Assembly: GCA_046484045.1 (NCBI GenBank)
Contig: JAWOBZ010000025.1
Coordinates: 1-30,923 of the forward strand
Source: CAZHUM01 sp046484045
GTDB taxonomy: Archaea > Thermoplasmatota > Thermoplasmata > Halarchaeoplasmatales > Halarchaeoplasmataceae
Reading direction: 5' to 3'
DNA length: 30,923 bases
The notes under the pieces were generated by a model that was not told where the DNA came from, did no database searches, and was given only the letters and a program-made list of their open reading frames with translations. Positions within the stretch are counted from its first letter, which is position 1; the number at the start of each line of letters is the position of its first letter. Positions 7,352 through 16,400 of this stretch are shown piece after piece. The position numbers were made by a program, and so were the translations under genes.

Positions 7352-8163
7352 GGAGGAACAAGAGGAAGTGGCGCGCAGACCGCGTTGGCGAGGATGAGTG
7401 GATGCTTGTGGAACCCAAAGAGGTCGATGATATTTACGAAGAGTTCGAGATGGGGTGGACATTTTTTGATAGTCGCAAACTCGACGAAGCGGAGAAGATG
7501 CTCGGAGAAGTGGTTGAATCCGCACCCACGCATATAGACGCTCTGCATCACCTAGCCATCATCATGGATCGGAAGGGAAGAAAAGAAAAGGCTAGGGAGC
7601 TTTGGGAGAACGCTGTCGAGGCTGGAAGGGATGCTCTTCCAAATGAGTTCAAAAGCGGACACAGGTTGGACTGGGGTTTTTTGGAGAACAGACCGTTCCT
7701 AAGAGCACTGCACGGACTGGCTACCTTCATCTTCCACGAAGACGAAGATATAGAGACGGCTTTGGAGATCTATGAAGAGATCATCTCTTACAATCCCACC
7801 GACAATCAAGGGATTAGAGAGATCCTGGTGGAGCTATATCTCCATCAAGATGAGTTGGACAAGTGTATCGAGCTCTGCGAAAGATACCCTGGCGACATAT
7901 TAGCGGGGACCGCCTACGGATACCCGTTAGCACTGTTCAAGAAAGGAAAGAGAGAGAAGGCCACGGAAGAACTGAAGAAAGCCATAAAATCTCTACCCAA
8001 AGTGGCGAAAGAACTCCTGAAAGAGGAACACGAAATGCCCGAAACGGACAGACCAGGATACATCACCATGGGTGGCTGGGATCAAGCCTACGAATACTGG
8101 CTAAGATACGGTGAGTACTGGAGGAAGGGGGAATTGGAATGGCTAGAGACGGCTTTGTCGTGA
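7348..8163 (+). CDS. Tetratricopeptide-repeat protein
   Basis: 271 residues from GTG 7348, which overlaps the stop of the 45-residue gene. Longer starts upstream would run through that gene in another frame. Helical repeats with TPR spacing are visible: WTFFDSRKLDEAEKMLGEVV, then HIDALHHLAIIMDRKGRKEKA, then a longer element with NRPFLRALHGLA, then TALEIYEEIISYNPTDNQGI, then a final KKGKREKATEELKKA. The NRPFLRA...DNQGIR pattern recalls ST7-like TPR proteins. A scaffold role for the two upstream gene products is inferred from the tight overlap only. Confidence 0.7.
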   Translation: MRRNKRKWRADRVGEDEWMLVEPKEVDDIYEEFEMGWTFFDSRKLDEAEKMLGEVVESAPTHIDALHHLAIIMDRKGRKEKARELWENAVEAGRDALPNEFKSGHRLDWGFLENRPFLRALHGLATFIFHEDEDIETALEIYEEIISYNPTDNQGIREILVELYLHQDELDKCIELCERYPGDILAGTAYGYPLALFKKGKREKATEELKKAIKSLPKVAKELLKEEHEMPETDRPGYITMGGWDQAYEYWLRYGEYWRKGELEWLETALS

Positions 8164-8268
8164 GTGGAAAAAAAAAGATATGGAGGACTATCACAAATTT
8201 GATCTTGGTATCTATTTATCACCGATTTTGGAGGAGATAAAATCACACTTCTGAAGGAATTCACGACA

Positions 8269-8277
8269 ATTATAAAT
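8269..8277 (+). promoter_or_regulatory. TATA-like box of the metal-transport operon
   Basis: ATTATAAAT is centred about 28 bp before the ATG at 8301. This indicates a leaderless transcript for the first gene. Confidence 0.6.
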
Positions 8278-8280
8278 ACC

Positions 8281-8299
8281 TGTTAACCTAACATTAACG
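8281..8299 (+). promoter_or_regulatory. Candidate metal-regulator operator
   Basis: TGTTAACCTAACATTAACG contains an imperfect inverted repeat (GTTAA...TTAAC) and a CCTAA core like that in DtxR-family operators. It lies between the TATA-like box and the start codon, so a bound repressor would block initiation. The adjacent gene encodes a DtxR-family protein, suggesting autoregulation. Inferred, not demonstrated. Confidence 0.45.
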
Positions 8300-8300
8300 T

Positions 8301-8780
8301 ATGGAGAGAGATGATCTAACTCAAAGGGACGGTCAATATCTGAAAGCGGTGTACGTTCTGGGAGGCCGCGAAGAAGCGGTGGGTCCAGCTATGCTGGCTA
8401 GGAGGATGGATGTCAGCAGGGTCGGAGCGTTGAAAAAGATGAGAAGGTTGACATCGATGGGATACGGGGAGTATCTGAACAATAAAGGTTTTCTTCTAAA
8501 CGAAGCCGGAATTCAAGCCATACAGACGGAGATGAGGAGGCATCATGTTATCGAAAAATTCTTACAGATCTCGCTGGAGATGGAGTCCGAAAAAGCATGC
8601 GACGAATCCTCTAGGGTGGGCCAGTATATGAGCCGAGAAACGATCGATAACATGTCCGAAAGGTTGGGAGACGAACTCACCTGCGAATGCGGATGCTGCA
8701 TCGAGCCACCCTACGAGCCGGAGGACCTGATGCACTGTCATTGGGTGCGTAAACAGATGAAAGTAAAACCGGAGGGGTAA
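8301..8780 (+). CDS. DtxR/MntR-family metal-dependent regulator
   Basis: 159 residues. The N-terminal winged helix (about 1-70) begins LTQRDGQYLKAVYVLGG and includes a recognition region, MDVSRVGALKKMRRL. The dimerisation and metal domain follows, with RRHHVIEKFLQ near 98 and a Cys-Asp-Glu cluster (KACDESSRV) where relatives have the C-E-H metal ligands; the usual His is Ser here. A Cys/His-rich end (CECGCC, then MHCHW) could supply extra ligands. No SH3-like third domain is present. It is the first gene of the transporter operon, so it most likely represses it when Zn or Mn is sufficient. Confidence 0.8.
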   Translation: MERDDLTQRDGQYLKAVYVLGGREEAVGPAMLARRMDVSRVGALKKMRRLTSMGYGEYLNNKGFLLNEAGIQAIQTEMRRHHVIEKFLQISLEMESEKACDESSRVGQYMSRETIDNMSERLGDELTCECGCCIEPPYEPEDLMHCHWVRKQMKVKPEG

Positions 8781-8782
8781 AC

Positions 8783-9661
8783 ATGTTAAAAATTAAAGTC
8801 TTATCACTGATCTTTCTGTTGATCCTATCTTCGTTGATGATCACCGGTTGTACGGAGGAAAACGAAGAAGATCACGACCTTAATATCGTAGTCACCATCC
8901 CGCCGCAGAAAGAATTCGTCGATGAGATAGGGAAAGAAAAAGTAAAGGTAACGGTCATGGTCCCACCCGGTCAAGAACCGCACTCTTACGAACCCACCAC
9001 CCAGCAGATGAAGGAAGTTTCAAAAGCCGATCTTTATTTCAAGGTCGGTTCAGGGGTCGAGTTCGAACTCAGTTGGATGGACAATTTAAAGGAACAGAAT
9101 CCGGATATGGTAGTCGTAGATGGTAGTGAAGGTATCGCCCTTAGAGATATGGGGGAAAACGGCGGAGAAAACAAAGACCCGCATATATGGCTGTCACCTT
9201 CCAACGCCGTGAAGATGACGGATAATCTCCTTCAAGCCATGAAAGAAGAGGATGAAAACAACGCAGATTTCTACGAAGAGAATGCTGACGATTACAGAGC
9301 AAGACTCCAAAAACTGGACTCGAATATAAGTGAGATGCTCTCTCCCTACGAGAACAGAAAATTCCTGGTTTATCATCCCTCCTTCGGATACTTCGCAGAC
9401 ACCTACAACCTGACCCAGATAGCAGTGGAAGAGGATGGTAAAGAACCTGGCACTCAAGGACTTCAGGCTATAATCGAACAGGCCGAAGAGGAGAACATAA
9501 CGGTGGTCTTCGTAGAACCGCAGTTCGACCAGAGCAGCGCTGAGACCATAGCTGATGAGATCGATGGAAAAGTAGTCTCTATCAACCCCTTGGCAGAGGA
9601 CTATGTCGATAATCTCGAGGTTATAGCAGAAGAGCTAAACTCCGCCTTCGGAGGTGATTGA
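8783..9661 (+). CDS. znuA: Zn/Mn-binding lipoprotein of ABC transporter (ZnuA-like)
   Basis: 292 residues. A lipoprotein signal (lipobox ITGC, with the lipid-modified Cys at 23) anchors the protein outside the membrane. The metal-site residues of the cluster A-I binding proteins are present: H67 in EPHSYEP, H134 in DPHIWLSP, H198 in YHPSFGYF, and an acidic residue near D273. The His-rich loop of many ZnuA proteins is absent; an acidic Gly/Glu/Asn stretch stands there instead, so Zn versus Mn preference is unclear. It starts 2 bases after the regulator stop and runs into the ATPase gene, so it belongs to one operon. Confidence 0.88.
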   Translation: MLKIKVLSLIFLLILSSLMITGCTEENEEDHDLNIVVTIPPQKEFVDEIGKEKVKVTVMVPPGQEPHSYEPTTQQMKEVSKADLYFKVGSGVEFELSWMDNLKEQNPDMVVVDGSEGIALRDMGENGGENKDPHIWLSPSNAVKMTDNLLQAMKEEDENNADFYEENADDYRARLQKLDSNISEMLSPYENRKFLVYHPSFGYFADTYNLTQIAVEEDGKEPGTQGLQAIIEQAEEENITVVFVEPQFDQSSAETIADEIDGKVVSINPLAEDYVDNLEVIAEELNSAFGGD

Positions 9662-9662
9662 T

Positions 9663-10439
9663 GTGACCACCCCTGCTATCGAGCTGAAGGACGTATCAGT
9701 GAGCTTTGGAAATACGGAGGTCCTAAAGGATATCAGCGTCCGATTGGACAAGGGCGACTTTTTAGGGATAATCGGACCCAACGGAGGGGGAAAAACGACG
9801 TTGATAAAGGTACTCCTGGGACTGCTGTCACCGGATAAAGGAGAAGTACGGATCTTCGGAAAGAAACCGGAACACGCCCGGGAATACGTCGGGTACGTTC
9901 CCCAGTACTCGAACTTCGACTTCGATTTCCCTATAAGCGTTTGGGACGTAGTTCTTCTGGGAAGAGTGGGTAAAATAGGTATCAAACCAAGATATACGAA
10001 AAAAGATAAAAAATTAGCCACAAGAGCCCTGAAAAAAGTTCAGATGTACGGATACAAGGATCGTCAGATATCTGAACTGTCCGGAGGACAGCTGCAGCGG
10101 GTACTCGTCGCCCGTGCTCTTTCGACGAATCCATCTATACTGTTCCTCGATGAACCGACAGCCAGCATGGACGAAAAGATAAAAACCAGTATTTACGAAC
10201 TGATGGAGGATCTCAACGGCGAAGGCATCACCATCGTACTGATCTCACACGATATCGGGGTTATATCGAAGTACGTGGAAAAGGTCGCCTGCCTTAACAA
10301 GTATTTCATATATCATGGAAATGGAGAGCTATCGAGTGAGATGCTGGAAGCCGCGTACGAGTGTCCGGTCGATATCATAGCACACGGGCATCCACATCGT
10401 GTTTTCGAACACGGTATGCCCGAAGAGGAGGAGGGATAA
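9663..10439 (+). CDS. znuC: Zn/Mn ABC transporter ATPase (ZnuC-like)
   Basis: 258 residues from GTG 9663. An in-frame GTG at 9654 is possible, but GGAGGTGA at 9650-9657 is placed as the ribosome site for 9663. Motifs are complete: Walker A GPNGGGKT near 38-45, Q-loop Gln in YVPQYS near 81, signature LSGGQ near 139-143, Walker B ILFLDEP near 159-165, and the switch His in ISHDIG. The C-terminus has a His-rich tail (AHGHPHRVFEH) suggestive of metal sensing. It powers metal import with the flanking binding protein and permease. Confidence 0.92.
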   Translation: MTTPAIELKDVSVSFGNTEVLKDISVRLDKGDFLGIIGPNGGGKTTLIKVLLGLLSPDKGEVRIFGKKPEHAREYVGYVPQYSNFDFDFPISVWDVVLLGRVGKIGIKPRYTKKDKKLATRALKKVQMYGYKDRQISELSGGQLQRVLVARALSTNPSILFLDEPTASMDEKIKTSIYELMEDLNGEGITIVLISHDIGVISKYVEKVACLNKYFIYHGNGELSSEMLEAAYECPVDIIAHGHPHRVFEHGMPEEEEG

Positions 10440-10440
10440 G

Positions 10441-11265
10441 ATGCTGGAGATGCTTGAATACGCCTTCATGAGGAACGCCATTTACGCGGGAATATTCGCA
10501 TCGGTGATCTTCGGTATAATAGGTACATACGTGGTAGTAAAAAGGATCGTTTTCATAAGCGGCGGTATAGCACACTCTTCCTTCGGCGGGGTGGGCCTGG
10601 CGTTCTACATGGGATGGAATCCTTTGATCGGGGCATCGCTGTTCGCTCTGATATCAGCACTAGGCGTCGGTATCGCCGGTGAGAAAAAACTGCAGAGGGA
10701 GGACACCGCCATCGGTATCGTTTGGGCCGTGGGTATGGCTCTGGGTGCTTTTTTTATGTACATCACACCGGGTTATCTACCTTCACCGGCAAGTTTCCTT
10801 TTCGGAAATCTGCTCATGATCAAGATGACGGATATCTACCTTCTTATCGGATTGACCGCCGTTATTCTCGTTTCCGTCTCGCTGATGTATCACAAACTCC
10901 AAGCGGTATGTTTCGACGAGGAATTCGCCGAGGTCGTCGGTGTTCCCACCCTCCCGATATACCTTTTCTTACTGGTCTTAGTCGCCTTCAGCATAGTGTT
11001 ACTGATCAAGTTCGTCGGAATAATATTGGTGATAGCCATGCTTGCCATACCTTCTTCGATATCCAGTGAATTGACACACGACATGAGGAAGATAATGTTG
11101 TCATCCACTTTATTATCACTGTTCTTCGTACTATCCGGCCTGGTAATATCCTATAATTTCAATTTTCCTGCGGGACCCACCATCGTTATACTGGCCGGTG
11201 TAGTTATCATATTGGTGATGACGCTGACTAGAGTCTATCGAAGGTACATCAAGAAAAGGAGTTGA
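10441..11265 (+). CDS. znuB: Zn/Mn ABC transporter permease (ZnuB-like)
   Basis: 274 residues with about eight membrane helices, typical of the ABC-3 permease family. Family-like segments include FISGGIAHSSFGGVGLA near 36-52 and the conserved GIILVIAMLAIPSS near 196. ATG 10441 is chosen because GAGGAGGG lies 4-10 nt upstream and the gene begins right after the ATPase stop codon. Together with the two preceding genes it forms a complete importer. It ends 8 bp from the convergent thioredoxin-fold gene. Confidence 0.92.
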   Translation: MLEMLEYAFMRNAIYAGIFASVIFGIIGTYVVVKRIVFISGGIAHSSFGGVGLAFYMGWNPLIGASLFALISALGVGIAGEKKLQREDTAIGIVWAVGMALGAFFMYITPGYLPSPASFLFGNLLMIKMTDIYLLIGLTAVILVSVSLMYHKLQAVCFDEEFAEVVGVPTLPIYLFLLVLVAFSIVLLIKFVGIILVIAMLAIPSSISSELTHDMRKIMLSSTLLSLFFVLSGLVISYNFNFPAGPTIVILAGVVIILVMTLTRVYRRYIKKRS

Positions 11266-11273
11266 ACTCGAGA

Positions 11274-12179
11274 TCATCGTCGATATCTATCTCTGATGAC
11301 GATCAAGAACACAAGTATGACGAAAAAACCGAGGATGTGCAGTCCCGGGGAATCATCGTTACCGCCGTCGTCTCCACCATCATCCCCCTCGTAGAGCTCC
11401 TTTATCTTGTCTATACGACCTATGAGCATCGGTGGGCTCACGTAGCCCTCGCTGATCCCAAGATGGCTCCCGTCGGGGTACAGGAACAAGATAGTGGGAT
11501 ACACGTCGATATCGTGTTTAATGGCCAGCTCCGGCCTCTCGGTTGCATTCACCCATATCGGTATAAAATCGAAGTTAGCGTATTCCACAACCTGTATCTG
11601 CCGGAGGGTTTCGTTCTCCACTTTGTTACACTGCGAGCAGTTAACTTCCCGGAAGTAGATCATCAAAGGCACGTCTTCTTTTGTAGCTTCCGCCCTCCCG
11701 TCTTCGTAATCCCTCCATTGGATCTTCGGAAGCGGATCGTCTGCATCATCGAAGTCAGTCAACACATCGTCCATGAGATCTATCAATCCCTGGGCTTCGA
11801 TATATCCCTCCTCTCTTTCCAGTTCCTCTTCGTCGGGTGACAGGAAACCGATAGTGGGCTCGGAAGAGATATTGAGATCATCAGCTCTCTCATCATCTAT
11901 CTCGGTATTTATCTTCACGCAAACGAAATTTCCAGCATTTTCAATAACCGCTGGGTCGGTGTAAACTTCCTCCTCCATCTTGATGCATGGTCCGGATGAA
12001 TTCACGTAAAAATAGATAAGAACGGGTTTTTCAACGTTTTTCGCTTCCTGGAGAGCGTCATCATAGGAGGTATACCAAGTGATACTTTCAGCGGATGCGT
12101 TCATAGGTAAGGATGAAAATAAGACCACGGCTGCGATAAGAAATGCTGTCGCCCTTAGAACCCTTTCGCCGTCTTTCAT
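11274..12179 (-). CDS. Membrane-anchored protein with two thioredoxin-like domains
   Basis: 301 residues from ATG 12179; a TTG at 12188 is an alternative. A signal peptide ends near ASAES. Thioredoxin-like domain 1 (about 30-145) has lost the first cysteine of the active site: it reads SGPC where CxxC is expected. Domain 2 (about 150-265) keeps CSQC. An acidic Gly/Asp linker (DDGGDDGGNDDSPG) leads to one C-terminal membrane helix and a basic end, so the protein faces outside. The SPG-helix-RYRR end resembles archaeal sorting signals, but this is weak. Likely an envelope disulfide or thiol-handling protein paired with the next gene. Confidence 0.75.
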   Translation of the reverse strand: MKDGERVLRATAFLIAAVVLFSSLPMNASAESITWYTSYDDALQEAKNVEKPVLIYFYVNSSGPCIKMEEEVYTDPAVIENAGNFVCVKINTEIDDERADDLNISSEPTIGFLSPDEEELEREEGYIEAQGLIDLMDDVLTDFDDADDPLPKIQWRDYEDGRAEATKEDVPLMIYFREVNCSQCNKVENETLRQIQVVEYANFDFIPIWVNATERPELAIKHDIDVYPTILFLYPDGSHLGISEGYVSPPMLIGRIDKIKELYEGDDGGDDGGNDDSPGLHILGFFVILVFLIVIRDRYRR

Positions 12180-12206
12180 GGATCTCAAAAGAAAATCTTG
12201 TTATCC

Positions 12207-12217
12207 ATTTATATTTT
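12207..12217 (-). promoter_or_regulatory. TATA-like box of the two-domain thioredoxin gene
   Basis: Read on the minus strand, AAAATATAAAT lies about 24-33 bp before the possible starts at 12188 and 12179. It overlaps the end of the upstream thioredoxin gene, so this gene may have its own promoter. Confidence 0.45.
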
Positions 12218-12820
12218 TTTCTTTCCCCGTCCCTCTTTATCCTTTTTAGAACGGCTCAGATAAAGTATTATCGCTCCGGCGATCAAAGTCGATACGAGTA
12301 TCTCGATGAGTAAGATATTGTTCCACAACGGGCACGAGGAATCGGTCTGACCCTGCTCGGTTTGAGACGTATCCGCGCCGTCGTTCTCTGCATTCTCATA
12401 GCGGGATAGTACATCGTCCATCAAGTCCACCAATTCTGATGCAGATAATTTTCCCACGTGTTTAGTGATCTCTCCGCCTTCCGGTGTTAGGAATAGTAGG
12501 GTGGGTATCGATTGTACACCATATCTAGATGCTATATCTCCTTGTTTATCTACGTTCACCTTTATGAATATCAGCTCATCCGACTTCTCGACGACGGCAC
12601 TGTCCGGGTAAACGTTCTCTTCCATATCCACACAGGGTCCGCACCAGGTCGCCCAGAAATCGATAAACACCGGTTTATCTTCTACCTCGGCCTTATCCAT
12701 ACCGCTGCTGTATGAGTACCAGTCTATCTCACCAGCAGCAGGTGCCAGTATCACTTGCACAAGCAGGAACATCGAGACCAACACGGTCATCGTCCAAAGT
12801 GGTGCTTTATGCTTTTGCAT
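12209..12820 (-). CDS. Membrane-anchored thioredoxin
   Basis: 203 residues from ATG 12820, chosen because a TATA-like box lies 30 bp upstream. An N-terminal hydrophobic segment (about 10-28) is a signal or anchor. The thioredoxin domain (about 32-140) has an intact active site in ATWCGPC and the cis-proline loop in VQSIPTLLF. A Ser/Thr/Gln/Glu linker then precedes a C-terminal membrane helix and a basic tail. It resembles the C-terminally anchored neighbour downstream, sharing LVDLMDDVL, so the two are probably paralogues. Expected role: disulfide reduction outside the membrane, possibly protein folding or cytochrome/metal-site maturation. Confidence 0.82.
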   Translation of the reverse strand: MQKHKAPLWTMTVLVSMFLLVQVILAPAAGEIDWYSYSSGMDKAEVEDKPVFIDFWATWCGPCVDMEENVYPDSAVVEKSDELIFIKVNVDKQGDIASRYGVQSIPTLLFLTPEGGEITKHVGKLSASELVDLMDDVLSRYENAENDGADTSQTEQGQTDSSCPLWNNILLIEILVSTLIAGAIILYLSRSKKDKEGRGKKKI

Positions 12821-12845
12821 ATAGTATACATAAGCGTCGCCCTCC

Positions 12846-12855
12846 CTTATAATCC
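12846..12855 (-). promoter_or_regulatory. TATA-like box of the anchored thioredoxin gene
   Basis: Minus-strand GGATTATAAG is centred 30 bp before ATG 12820. It favours this start over longer ones. Confidence 0.5.
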
Positions 12856-12900
12856 TTTTGCATGAACAAAAGTTATTTTTAAGCACCTTTCACGGGAAAA

Positions 12901-12911
12901 AGATATAAATA
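12901..12911 (+). promoter_or_regulatory. TATA-like box of rpl10e
   Basis: AGATATAAATA is centred about 32 bp before ATG 12938, the start that matches the conserved protein N-terminus. Confidence 0.55.
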
Positions 12912-12937
12912 TAGTGTGCAGTCTCGAAGGGAATACC

Positions 12938-13441
12938 ATGGTTCATAAACCAGGAAGTATGTACAGAGAGGTAAAGGGACAGCCCTATACCCGTAAGGAA
13001 TACATCGGCGGGATTCCGCATGTGAGAGTCGGTCAGTTCGTGATGGGGAACAGGACCGCCGAGTTCGATCTAGAGGTAACTTTGAAAGCGGACGAAAAGT
13101 GCCAGATAAAGGACAACGCCCTGGAATCCGCACGTATAGTTTTGACTAGAACACTTGTGAAGAATCTAGGGGATAATAATTTCAAGGCACAGATCTTAGT
13201 GTACCCACACCACGTGTTGAGGGAGAACAAGCAGGCGACGGGGGCAGGTGCAGACAGGTTGTCAGAAGGTATGAGAAGAGCTTTCGGAAAGAAGGTGGGA
13301 AACGCGGCCCGCGTGAGCGCAGGTCAACCGATCATCAGTGTTTGGTTGAACGAAGAAAACTACGAAGTTGCCAAGGACGCATTAAGAAAAGCCTCGATGA
13401 AACTACCGACGCCGTGCACTCAGCAGGTAAAAGGAAATTGA
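12938..13441 (+). CDS. rpl10e: Ribosomal protein L10e (uL16)
   Basis: 167 residues. The N-terminus matches the archaeal/eukaryotic L10e pattern (KPGSMYREVKGQPYTRKEYI), followed by GGIPHVRVGQF. Further family landmarks are YPHHVLRENK, then GAGADRLSEGMRRAFGKKVG, then the C-terminal GQPIISVW. This large-subunit protein sits near the peptidyl-transferase and tRNA-binding region. The annotated start removes eight codons that an upstream GTG (12914) would add, because relatives begin at this Met. It stands alone with its own promoter and ends 4 bp from the convergent large surface-protein gene. Confidence 0.95.
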   Translation: MVHKPGSMYREVKGQPYTRKEYIGGIPHVRVGQFVMGNRTAEFDLEVTLKADEKCQIKDNALESARIVLTRTLVKNLGDNNFKAQILVYPHHVLRENKQATGAGADRLSEGMRRAFGKKVGNAARVSAGQPIISVWLNEENYEVAKDALRKASMKLPTPCTQQVKGN

Positions 13442-13445
13442 TCAT

Positions 13446-16400
13446 TCACCTTTTTTCTAACTTTGCTCCATCGGTCACCTTGTTGTATTCTCGGAAGGTC
13501 TTCGGCGGTTCACTGCTGGACCTGAACATCAAGTAAATGATGATTATAATCAGTAAACCGATGATGAGTCCACCGCCTATCAGTAAATTTTTATCCGTGC
13601 CTCCAGTCTTTTCCGAAGATACCCCCTCCAGGGGATCGGTCCCTTCGTTAAACTCCTCAAGATTTGTTTTACCGTCTCCATCGGGATCCTTTTCAGCATC
13701 GGATGGATCTTTCGGGTCCAAGCCGTATTTTTCTTCCCACCAGTCAGGCATACCGTCTCCGTCATCGTCTCCATCCTCCCAATCCATCTTACCATCGTTG
13801 TCGGTATCTATGACGGCATCTTCACCCACGTAGACCGTTATCATATGAGAGTCCGAGTTCTTCCCGCCGTCGAAAACCATCAGCTCTACATTGTATACGC
13901 CGTCAGAACTGTAGCTTCTCTCAACGATTTTTCCGCTCTTTTTAACCTCCGTGGATAGATTGTGGAATATCCACGTATAGTTCTTTATCCCTATATTGTC
14001 TGATGAAGCGGACCCGTCGAACTCTATCGGTGTTCCCGATAGGACTCCTACGTCACCGCCTGCAACGGCCTTCGGTCTTATGGTGTCCACGACCCTCAAC
14101 GTTCTGTTCTCCGTCGAATTCCAATTGTTGTATGTGTCGTTCGCATGGAAGGAGTAGTGGACGTACGAAGCATCCACCGGCATCAATATCGAGAAATCAT
14201 AATTGGTCGACCATTTGAAAACAGATCTGTTCACCGGTTCTTCGTCTTCATTGAACCAGTACGTTATCCATACACCCACCACACCGTCCTTATCGGTGAC
14301 GTTAGCTGAAAATTTTTGAAAACTACCTGTCTTGGGGAATCCCATGGTGTGATCTTTGATCACGGGGGCGTTGAAATCGTGGTACGGCGTTCTAAATCGG
14401 TGGTAAAACGATTCGTTGTCGTCGACGGCGGTATTACCCGCCGTGTCCTCCGAGGTCACCATGAAATAATAGGTGCTGTTCGGCTGTAAACCCCTAAGCA
14501 TCACCCGCTGTCTCGTATCGTAGGTGGTATTCTGGACAGTGGACGAAGCGCTTAGGTCCGGTGACAGGGAGTACTCCACTGCGGCCCTGCTGGATTCGCT
14601 GGCCGTCCATTCTATAACCACGGTGAGACCGTTTATGGTATCGAAGGATATAGATGAGATGTCTGGAGGTGTAACGTCATATGGAGATATGAGTGGATGG
14701 TTATCCAGCCTATAGTAACCCTCCGATTTATTTTCCACGGGATGTGGAATCTCCGTATCACCGATATCGTCCCCCTCGACCCTACCGTTCTCTCCATTGT
14801 CCACGCCGTGGTAATCGTGCCAGTAGTTACCCCCTCCGTCATATGACCAGTTGTTGAGATATGAGGAGTAGTCTTCGGATAAGACGGTTCCGTTGTAGAA
14901 GTTATTGTAGTATATCGTATTGTTGTAAGATCCCTGGATTCTTAAAGTGATGTTAACATCGTGGAAGGCATTGTAGTGAACGGTGTTATCGTAAGAATTT
15001 GCCAGGTGTAGAGTTGAATTGATGAAAGTGTTTTCCTGGATAAGATTATCTCTAGCTCCCCTCGTCACCGAAACACCGTTTTTACATTCACTGAAATCGT
15101 TGTTCAATATTTTACTTCCCGTAGTATTCGCGAGAAACAATCCTGCTTTTACATTCTGTGAGAGTGTGTTGTTAGTGAAGGCGATATCCCGTGAGTTGTA
15201 TATCTGGATGCCGGTATACAGTTTCGACACATCCGTTTCGTTGATCGTCACGTTCCTGCAGTTCGCAAGTATGATCTGTCCGGCATCCGAAGGGACCTCG
15301 GTATCGCTTTCACCGTGCATAATATAGAGCGGTTTGAGGTTCATCTGATTGTTTTCTGAATAAAAAGAATTCCATCCTCTTTCATCTAAGCCGGGATCGA
15401 TAAATATCCCGTCCCTGTAAAATCTATTGTCTTTTAGAGTTATATTGACGTTGCCAGGTTGGATACTCAAGCCCAACTTGTCGTTGGAAAACCCGTTGTT
15501 GTTCAACGTGATCCTTTCGTTCCCCCCTTTAATTTCCGCTCCACGCTCGTTATTTTTCATCACAGTGGATAACAACTCTACCCCCCTAGTATTTTCAAAA
15601 ATCATGCCTGTCTTATTAGAGTTAGCGATATTGCAGTCCTCCAATACGATATCCGAAGTATCTTTTACTAAGATTCCATGGTAATTCCCTTCCCACGAAC
15701 AGTCTTCGACGGTTATATTGTTTTGATCCAAAATGATCACACCCGGATCGTCCGATCCGCTGTTGGCGAATTTCATACTGCTCACGTTGACCCGGTCGGA
15801 GTCAATCTCTAACGGTACGCCGGAAAAATTTGCATCCACCACGGTCGAGTATTTCATCTCACCCACTATCGTCAACGGCTTGGATACACTCACCCTTTCT
15901 TCGTAGGTGCCTTGAAAAACGTATATCACATCGAACGAAGACGCAGCATCGACGGCGTCCTGTATCTTTTCGTAGTCCGCTTCACCGTCGTCGTCCACCG
16001 TGATCGGGGTGATCCGTTCAAGATACCACAGGTCGTAGTAATCCCCGTCATCTTCATCAGACTGATAAACTATCTTTCTACCGTCGTTGTTGAAACCCGG
16101 GTTCATCTGTGAGTACTCTTCGTCCGTTATCTGCTCTTTCGTACCGTTTATATCCACGATCCAGATATCGTAGGTTTCCTGCCTTAAAGCATCTTTCTGG
16201 AATACGATATCGTAACCGTTGGGATGAAAATCGGGACGTGAGTTATATGCGACGAAATCGTTGATCAGCTGTTCTCTAGCAGTTCCGTTCCCGTTCATAA
16301 GCCAGATATCTTCGCTGTCGCCGCCGTCTTCATTTGATACGTACGCGATCCTGGACCCGTTTGGTGAATAGATCGGGTCCACCTGTTTATGGTCTTCGAA

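Noticed and set aside
11262..11840. 192-codon plus-strand frame over the two-domain thioredoxin gene
   Set aside because: It is antisense to a clear thioredoxin-fold protein with signal peptide and CxxC motif.
12821..12886. Longer N-terminus for the anchored thioredoxin
   Set aside because: A TATA-like box at 12846-12855 lies within it and the ATG at 12820 gives a normal signal/anchor segment.
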